This document shows, piece by piece, positions 58,233 to 64,000 of a stretch of 64,000 bases of DNA (within the stretch, counting starts at the first letter, position 1; each line of letters starts with the position of its first letter). The position numbers were made by a program, and so were the translations under genes. Location of the stretch: contig JAMONV010000006.1 of the NCBI GenBank assembly GCA_027066365.1, positions 67,532 through 131,531 of the forward strand, given 5' to 3'. Below the pieces are notes generated by a model. That model had not been told where the DNA came from, searched no databases, and saw only the letters and a list, made by a program, of their open reading frames with translations. The stretch is from Flavobacteriales bacterium. GTDB lineage: Bacteria > Bacteroidota > Bacteroidia > Flavobacteriales > Flavobacteriaceae.

Positions 58233-59363
58233 ATGCATAAAAAGAAAGATTTAAAGGTTAGAGTAGGGATTAGCGTAGGAGATGTGAACGGAATCGGTCC
58301 CGAGTTAATATTAAAAACTTTTTCGGATACACGTATGTTTGAGACGATGACACCGGTGGTTTTCGCATCTACGCGCGTATTGTCCTATTATCGTAAAGCT
58401 TTGAATTTGGATATTCAATTTATGGGGATAATGCATTTGAAAATGATGGCTCCCAAGCGATTAAACGTATTGAATTTATGGCGTGAAGTGGTGAATATCG
58501 AAATGGGAAAACCGACGGAAACGGCGGGGAAATATGCGGTGGATTCATTTGTTAAAGCCGTTGAATCATTGAAGAAAGGCGAAATAGATGTATTGGTTAC
58601 GGCTCCTATAAACAAACAAACGGTGCAAACGGACGATTTCGATTTTCCGGGCCATACCGATTATTTGGCGCAAGAACTCGACGGTTATCCGTTGATGTTT
58701 ATGGTTTCGGACGAATTAAAAGTGGGGTTGGTGACGGATCATTTGCCGTTGAAGTATGTGGCTACGCAAATCACCGAAGAAAAAATCAAGCGAAAAGTGA
58801 AGGCGATGCACGATTCGTTGGTGCGGGATTTTGCTATGGATAAACCGAAAATTGCGGTTTTGGGATTGAATCCTCACTGCGGAGACGGCGGATTAATAGG
58901 AAAAGAAGATGTTACAATTATCGAACCGGCGATTTTAGCCTTGAAAGAAGAAGGATATTATGTTTTCGGACCTTATAGCGCCGACGGATTTTTCAGGGGA
59001 AACAAGTACAAAGAATTTGATGCCGTCTTGGCAATGTATCACGATCAGGGATTGATACCGTTCAAAATTTTAAGTAAGGGAAAAGGTGTGAATTATACGG
59101 CAGGCTTGGAGAAGATTCGCACTTCTCCGGATCATGGCGTGGCTTATGAAATAACCGGAAAAGGTGTGGCCGATCCTTCATCGTTTCGCGAAGCGGTTTA
59201 TGCAGCCGTGGATATTTTTAAACGGCGAAGCGAATATGAAGAACTCATAGCCAATCGCTTGGAAAAACAAGAAGAAGTTAAGTTACCGGATATTCATTCT
59301 GAAATTTCGGAACAAGTACAACGAGAAGAAACACAAAATCCCGGGGAAGATGAGTCTGAATAA
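58233..59363 (+). CDS. pdxA: 4-hydroxythreonine-4-phosphate dehydrogenase
   Basis: NAD-dependent step of DXP-dependent pyridoxal phosphate synthesis. The 376 residues contain GISVGDVNGIGPELILK, VTAPINKQTV, the metal-binding His in FPGHTDYLAQEL and YHDQGLIPFK, and GLEKIRTSPDHGVAYEI. About 40 acidic C-terminal residues extend past the usual end. It overlaps the next small membrane gene by 14 bases. Confidence 0.95.
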   Translation: MHKKKDLKVRVGISVGDVNGIGPELILKTFSDTRMFETMTPVVFASTRVLSYYRKALNLDIQFMGIMHLKMMAPKRLNVLNLWREVVNIEMGKPTETAGKYAVDSFVKAVESLKKGEIDVLVTAPINKQTVQTDDFDFPGHTDYLAQELDGYPLMFMVSDELKVGLVTDHLPLKYVATQITEEKIKRKVKAMHDSLVRDFAMDKPKIAVLGLNPHCGDGGLIGKEDVTIIEPAILALKEEGYYVFGPYSADGFFRGNKYKEFDAVLAMYHDQGLIPFKILSKGKGVNYTAGLEKIRTSPDHGVAYEITGKGVADPSSFREAVYAAVDIFKRRSEYEELIANRLEKQEEVKLPDIHSEISEQVQREETQNPGEDESE

Positions 59364-59688
59364 TATCCGTTTTAATGTTCAGGATGTATTTTTTTTCATT
59401 GCCTTATTTCTTTTTGGAATGCTGATTTCGGTCATTGTCTATTATTATTTCATGAAAAAACGCTCGTTTCCGTATTCGTTAAAAACGGTAATGATTGCGG
59501 GTGGAATGACGGCGTCTTTGGGTAATGAATTATTGAAAATATCCGGTATTTTCGCTTTTCCTCTTCCCGAAGTTTGGATGTTTTATTTAAAAACAGTCTT
59601 ACAAACGGTATTTATTACGGTTTTATTTTTTTATGCATGGATGGAAATAACGAAAAATTTATCCGATAGTCGAGGAGAAAAAAATTGA
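59350..59688 (+). CDS. Small membrane protein of unknown function
   Basis: A 112-residue protein with three hydrophobic segments (about residues 13-33, 46-62 and 78-98) and no family I recognise. The start at ATG 59350 overlaps pdxA by 14 bases, and ppk begins 8 bases after it, so it is in one operon with both. Role unknown. Confidence 0.65.
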   Translation: MSLNNIRFNVQDVFFFIALFLFGMLISVIVYYYFMKKRSFPYSLKTVMIAGGMTASLGNELLKISGIFAFPLPEVWMFYLKTVLQTVFITVLFFYAWMEITKNLSDSRGEKN

Positions 59689-59696
59689 ATTGAAAT

Positions 59697-61751
59697 ATGC
59701 GTATTCAAAAATATATTAACCGGGAAATCAGTTGGTTATCGTTCAATGAAAGGGTTTTACAGGAAGCATCGGATCCGAAGGTTCCGCTTTTGGAAAGGCT
59801 CCGGTTTGTAGGGATTTTTTCCAATAATATGGACGAGTTTTTTAAGGTTCGTTATGCCAAAATTCAGCGGATTAGCATGGGGAAAATTCCGGGAAAATCA
59901 AGGCACGAAATTCGCGAAGCAAAGCGGTTGCTTAAGCAAATTACGGACATAGCTATTAAACAGCAGGAAAAAATGCGTCGTGTGCGCCGGCAAATTATTG
60001 AAGAATTGCGTAATCACGATGTGAATATTATCGACGAGAGTAAATTGGATGTTCAACAAGGCGAATTTGTCCGTGATTTTTTTCTGGAAAAAGTGAGTCC
60101 GCGCTTGTTTACCATTATTTTAAACGATTTGCCGGAATTTCCCATTATCAAAGATTCGTCGGTTTATCTATCGGTGAAAATGTCGAAGCAAGGAGAGGAA
60201 AATATTTATGCGCTGGTGGAAATTCCTTCGGAGGAATTGGGACGTTTCGTTGTTTTGCCCGAGAAAGAAGGTAAGCATTATATCATCTTATTGGAAGACG
60301 TTATCCGGTATAATTTGGATGAGATTTTTAATTTGTTTGAATACGATCAAATCGAGGCGCATATCATAAAAATATCGAGGGATGCCCAATTTGACGAAGA
60401 TACGGACCAAACGAAAAGTATACTTGAAAAGGTGTCGTTTTATTTGCGTCAACGTCAAAAAGGCGAACCGGTCAGGTTGATTTATGACCGTTCCATTGCC
60501 GGCGATACGCTTAAATTTCTAATGGCGAAAATGGGTATTGACGAATACGACAGTTTGATTCCGGGGGGGCGGATTCACAACCATCGCGATTTTATGGATT
60601 TTCCGAATTTGGGAAAAAAAGAATTGCTCTATAAGCGCATTGATCCGCTGCCGATCAAGGATTTTTCGTTGAAAGGAAGTATACTGCGGCAAATAGCCGA
60701 AAAAGACCGGTTGCTCTATGCCCCGTATCATAATTATAAATACGTTATTAAATTCCTTCGCGAGGCCGCCTTGGATCCGCATGTGAAGGAAATTAAAATC
60801 ACCATTTACCGTTTGGCTAAAAATTCTCAGATTGCCAATTCGTTAATCAATGCGGCTAAAAACGGGAAAAAAGTGACGGTTCAAATCGAGTTACGTGCCC
60901 GGTTTGACGAGGCGAATAATATCAAATATGCCGAGATGTTTAAACAGGAAGGTATAGATTTGATTTTCGGTTTTCCCGATATGAAAGTGCACAGCAAAGT
61001 GTGTGTGATTCACCGGGAGGAATACGGACGGTTGAAGCGCTACGGATTTATCAGCACCGGAAATTTCAACGAAAAAACCGCTAAAATTTATACGGATTAC
61101 ACTTTGTTTACGGCCAATCAGGAGATTTTGGAAGATGTGGATAAGGTTTTCGATTTTTTCCGTATCAATTACCGTATTCCACGATATAAACACATTTTGG
61201 TGTCGCCACATTATATGCGAAGAAAATTCAACGCATTGGTTAACGAGCAAATTAAGCGTGCCAAAACGGGAAAAAAATCTTTGATTCGCTTGAAAATGAA
61301 CAGCTTGTCCGATCGTCGAATGATTGATAAATTGTATGAAGCTTCGCAAGCGGGTGTGCCCGTGCGGTTGATTATTCGCGGAATTAACCGGTTGATTCCC
61401 GGCATTGAAGGGATGAGTGAAAATATTGAAGCGATCAGCATTGTCGATAAGTTTTTGGAACATCCGCGGGTGTTTATTTTCGGCCCGGAGAGTGAAGAAA
61501 AAGTATTTACGGGTTCCGCTGATTGGATGCCGCGCAATTTGGACCGGCGGGTGGAAGTCATAACACCTGTATATGATCCCGGGGTCAAACGGGAAATGAT
61601 CGATACGTTCGAAATTTCATGGAGCGATAACGAAAAAGCAAGGATTTTTAATGCGGCACAGGATAATCAATACCGCCCGGTAAAGGGAAAACCCGTTCGT
61701 TCGCAGTTTGCCATTTACGATTATTATTTGAATAAGCTTAAAGAAGCATAG
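59697..61751 (+). CDS. ppk: Polyphosphate kinase 1
   Basis: Reversibly polymerises the gamma-phosphate of ATP into polyphosphate. The 684 residues match PPK1: an N domain with NREISWLSFNERVLQEA and FSNNMDEFFKVRYA, then PYHNYKYVIKFLREAALDP, IYRLAKNSQIANSLINAAKNGKKV in part, and the autophosphorylated His in MKVHSKVCVIHR. The second phospholipase-D-like half ends with FGPESEEKVFTGSADWMPRNLDRRVEV. Followed 4 bases later by the UbiA-like gene. Confidence 0.95.
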   Translation: MRIQKYINREISWLSFNERVLQEASDPKVPLLERLRFVGIFSNNMDEFFKVRYAKIQRISMGKIPGKSRHEIREAKRLLKQITDIAIKQQEKMRRVRRQIIEELRNHDVNIIDESKLDVQQGEFVRDFFLEKVSPRLFTIILNDLPEFPIIKDSSVYLSVKMSKQGEENIYALVEIPSEELGRFVVLPEKEGKHYIILLEDVIRYNLDEIFNLFEYDQIEAHIIKISRDAQFDEDTDQTKSILEKVSFYLRQRQKGEPVRLIYDRSIAGDTLKFLMAKMGIDEYDSLIPGGRIHNHRDFMDFPNLGKKELLYKRIDPLPIKDFSLKGSILRQIAEKDRLLYAPYHNYKYVIKFLREAALDPHVKEIKITIYRLAKNSQIANSLINAAKNGKKVTVQIELRARFDEANNIKYAEMFKQEGIDLIFGFPDMKVHSKVCVIHREEYGRLKRYGFISTGNFNEKTAKIYTDYTLFTANQEILEDVDKVFDFFRINYRIPRYKHILVSPHYMRRKFNALVNEQIKRAKTGKKSLIRLKMNSLSDRRMIDKLYEASQAGVPVRLIIRGINRLIPGIEGMSENIEAISIVDKFLEHPRVFIFGPESEEKVFTGSADWMPRNLDRRVEVITPVYDPGVKREMIDTFEISWSDNEKARIFNAAQDNQYRPVKGKPVRSQFAIYDYYLNKLKEA

Positions 61752-61755
61752 CTAA

Positions 61756-62592
61756 ATGCTTGGATCGATTGCGCGGTATTTGTTCCGGCTTTGGGTATTG
61801 TTCCAATTTCATGTTAGTTTGGCTTTGGTGTCGTTTTATGCTTTGATAACATGGTCCGCGGCAATGGATTTTTCCGTCTCATATGCTTGTTTTTTGTTTG
61901 TTTCGGGTTTTACCGGATATCATTTAATCCGTCTCGTAAATTTGAAACATAACCGGGCATTTATCAGGGAATTTTATCGTAAAAATGCCGGGTTGTTGCT
62001 TGTTTTATTGGCCGTTTCCTCGATTTGTTGGTTTTATGAAGTAAAGGTTTCGGCCTCTTCCATGGAATATCGCTTGCTTTTGCCTTTTGCCATAGCCTTG
62101 CTATACAGTCCCGGAAAGTTTTTGCCGTATATACGTTTGCGCGAAATCGGGTTTTTAAAAATCCTTTTGGTTGCCACTGTTTGGGCATTATTGATTACAT
62201 GGGTTCCGTGGGGTTCGCGGTTCATAACGTGGCTTTGGTTTCCGCCGGTATTTTTTATGGTGATTATGTTGATTATTCCGTTTGATATTCGGGATTTGTC
62301 CATGGATCCCGAAGCGCTTCGCACATTGCCGCAAGTTTTTCGCGAAAAAACTTTTTGGATAGCTTTTTTGCTGGGAATGATCTTGATTCTTTATCTTTTG
62401 TCGCTTTATTCGTGCGACCGGACGGATGCGCTTTCTTTGACGGTTTGGGCGACCGGTGCCTTGCTCACACTGCTGGCCATCAAATTTGCGCCGCGATTTA
62501 GCGGGGATTATTATTTTCCGGCTTTTTGGGTGGAAGGTATTCCCGTATTTATGGCCGGAATGTATATGGCTTTATCATGGTTGACTAATTAA
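61756..62592 (+). CDS. UbiA-like membrane protein
   Basis: A 278-residue polytopic protein with about 8-9 helices. The segment LIIPFDIRDLSMDPEALRTLP resembles the second Asp-rich motif of UbiA prenyltransferases (DxxDxxxD). The first motif, expected near residues 55-70, is not acidic (GYHLIRLVNLKHN), so prenyltransferase activity is doubtful. It is coupled to ppk (4-base spacing). Homologous hypothetical proteins next to ppk occur in Bacteroidota as far as I recall; function unknown. Confidence 0.6.
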   Translation: MLGSIARYLFRLWVLFQFHVSLALVSFYALITWSAAMDFSVSYACFLFVSGFTGYHLIRLVNLKHNRAFIREFYRKNAGLLLVLLAVSSICWFYEVKVSASSMEYRLLLPFAIALLYSPGKFLPYIRLREIGFLKILLVATVWALLITWVPWGSRFITWLWFPPVFFMVIMLIIPFDIRDLSMDPEALRTLPQVFREKTFWIAFLLGMILILYLLSLYSCDRTDALSLTVWATGALLTLLAIKFAPRFSGDYYFPAFWVEGIPVFMAGMYMALSWLTN

Positions 62593-62604
62593 TTTCCAAA
62601 CATT

Positions 62605-64000
62605 TTATTTTCCTTTCAGCGCCTTGATGGTTTCTTTGTAAAACGTTAGAATTTCATTGCGGTTAGAACCTTGATTTTGTTTTTGATTTTTGATGGCTTT
62701 TTGTAGCATAAAAATAGCCACATTTTTTAGTCCGTATTGTTGGTATTTTTCTCCTAATTCTTTGATTTTCAATGCGTAAATTCGGTTGGCTTCCAAATTG
62801 TCGGAGGTAGTGATCCAATCCACCGCCTTTTCGATGTTTGTGCGGTTGGAGAGATCGGTAAAACTTTCAATTAAGTTTGAGAATAAATGTTCGGCCACAA
62901 ACGGCATTTCTTCATTGATACGGTTTTCAACATAGAATTTGGAGAGTGGTTTGGCTAATTTTTCTTTTTCCGCTGCAGACAAACCGGAAACAATACGTGT
63001 TATTTTTTTTGGATCTGTTTTGGATAATGCTTCAAATGCCGCCTTGCGAATCGCCGGTGAAGGATTATGTAATAAGCGTTCGTAGAGTTCAATGTATTTT
63101 TTCTTTTTGGTTTCGCCTAATTTTTTGACGGCTGCTGCGCTCACCTTTGTTTTGGGGTCATACAAGGCTTTGTCTAGCAATTTTTTTTCCAATTTTCGAT
63201 TGAAATAATTGGCGGTTACGTTTAAATTTTCGATTGCTTTGATGCGTAATTTATAGAACGGATCATCGATGGCGGAAATGATAACTTTGACGGCCTTCGG
63301 ATCTTCCGTATTTTCGACGGCTTTGTCCAATCCCAGTCTGCGGTCGCCGTAATTCCGGGCGTGGAAAAATTGGTAATAATAGGTTTCTTTTGAGCGGTGA
63401 TCGTTGATTTTTGCCAACAGGATGTGATCGGCGTCTACATTGATAAGCGCAGGTCTTGTTTGGTATGAGAATTCAAAGGTTTCGATTGAGTCTTTGACTT
63501 TCACTTGATAGCGAGTTCTTTTTTCATTTTCATATATGTCGATATCTAGTGGAAATTCCCAAATTTTTTCGGTTTTTTGAGTGATTTTTACTTGGGCTTT
63601 CCCTTTTTGATCGTCAAATTCGTATTGAATATCCAAATGGGGACTACCGCTTCCGTAGAACCATTGTTGGAAAAAGCGTGTTAAATCTTTGCCCGAAGTG
63701 GCTTCCATAGCCAGACGCAATTTGGCCGCTTCGCCGGTTTCATACATGTTTTCGGTCAAATAACGTTTCATGCCGGCAAAGAAGGCTTCGTCACCGACAA
63801 GGTGGCGCAGCATGTGCAGAATCAATCCGCCTTTTTGATAGGAAACCATGTCGAAGACGTTGTCGGGGTTACGGTAATGGTAGCGCACCAGATTTTTTTT
63901 GCTGTTTCCCGGGATCATGAAATACATTTTTTTCTTTTGCCATCGAATGTCGTCGGCTTTGTCTTTTCCTTCGTCATATTCTTCCCATAAGCTTTCGGAA
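62605..64000 (-). CDS. M1 family aminopeptidase, partial (N-terminus off the right edge)
   Basis: C-terminal part of a zinc metallopeptidase of family M1. The frame is open to the right edge of the window; the visible protein begins SESLWEEYDEGKD and continues through FDMVSYQKGGLILHMLRHLVGDEAFF, the conserved segment after the catalytic site. The HExxH zinc motif lies beyond 64000 and cannot be checked. The C-terminal 200 residues contain HEAT-like helical repeats (KIEN, TKVSAAAVKKLGE, SPAIRKAAFEALSK). Converges on the UbiA-like gene with 12 bases between stops. Confidence 0.85.
   Translation of the reverse strand, partial: SESLWEEYDEGKDKADDIRWQKKKMYFMIPGNSKKNLVRYHYRNPDNVFDMVSYQKGGLILHMLRHLVGDEAFFAGMKRYLTENMYETGEAAKLRLAMEATSGKDLTRFFQQWFYGSGSPHLDIQYEFDDQKGKAQVKITQKTEKIWEFPLDIDIYENEKRTRYQVKVKDSIETFEFSYQTRPALINVDADHILLAKINDHRSKETYYYQFFHARNYGDRRLGLDKAVENTEDPKAVKVIISAIDDPFYKLRIKAIENLNVTANYFNRKLEKKLLDKALYDPKTKVSAAAVKKLGETKKKKYIELYERLLHNPSPAIRKAAFEALSKTDPKKITRIVSGLSAAEKEKLAKPLSKFYVENRINEEMPFVAEHLFSNLIESFTDLSNRTNIEKAVDWITTSDNLEANRIYALKIKELGEKYQQYGLKNVAIFMLQKAIKNQKQNQGSNRNEILTFYKETIKALKGK

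Overview
The window looks like a chromosomal piece of a Bacteroidota bacterium. The promoters I can recognise carry the phylum's -7 element TAnnTTTG, in the best cases with TTG about 19-20 bases upstream (near 255, 4320, 8156 and 50423). Shine-Dalgarno sites are mostly weak. Gene content (two polysaccharide loci, DUF937, BCAT, GlyA, PPK1 with a UbiA-like neighbour, M1 peptidase with a HEAT-like tail) and the intergenic repeat words are also typical of the phylum. No rRNA, tRNA, CRISPR array or insertion sequence with a transposase was seen.

1-18.5 kb (mostly + strand) is a surface-polysaccharide locus. It starts with two small unknown paralogues and a sodium:solute symporter. Then come a GT2 glycosyltransferase, the nonulosonate (sialic-acid type) genes neuC, a 2-hydroxyacid dehydrogenase, neuA and an inverted neuB, a Wzx flippase, four further glycosyltransferase-like genes, and a tight set for a 4-amino-4,6-dideoxygalactose sugar (Fuc4N transferase, WecE, WbqC, N-formyltransferase). 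18.7-28.8 kb (- strand) is a second, head-to-head polysaccharide operon: flippase, polymerase, degenerate SGNH protein, polymerase-glycosyltransferase fusion, two-domain oxidoreductase, alpha/alpha-toroid protein and WecG.

28.9-42.5 kb (+ strand) is the most interesting region. It holds a 13-gene Mrp-antiporter/complex-I-like membrane oxidoreductase with the subunit order of the archaeal MBX/MBS (sulfane-sulfur reductase) complex: MnhE, F, G, DUF4040, an MbxE-MnhB fusion, MnhC, MnhD, a second NuoL-type pump, NuoH, NuoB, NuoC and NuoD. It ends in a ferredoxin-like subunit fused to an NfnB/GltD-type FAD-NAD(P)H module. The [NiFe] ligands are incomplete and the NuoB-type subunit has only three cluster cysteines, so it is not expected to be a hydrogenase. 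The later gene junctions have been invaded by short-period repeats, palindromic repeats, two four-helix-bundle genes and an AT-rich nuclease-like gene. The complex genes are visibly GC-richer than the rest of the window.

42.7-64 kb is ordinary core and accessory genome: cytochrome b561, a GH26-like lipoprotein, queG, recG, DUF937, BCAT, engB, three tandem PAS proteins, a 2-oxoacid dehydrogenase E2, glyA, an alpha/beta hydrolase, ribE, pdxA, ppk, a UbiA-like protein and a right-truncated M1 aminopeptidase. Two copies of a palindromic intergenic repeat lie at 43.5 and 46.1 kb, each interrupted by a different inverted-repeat insert.
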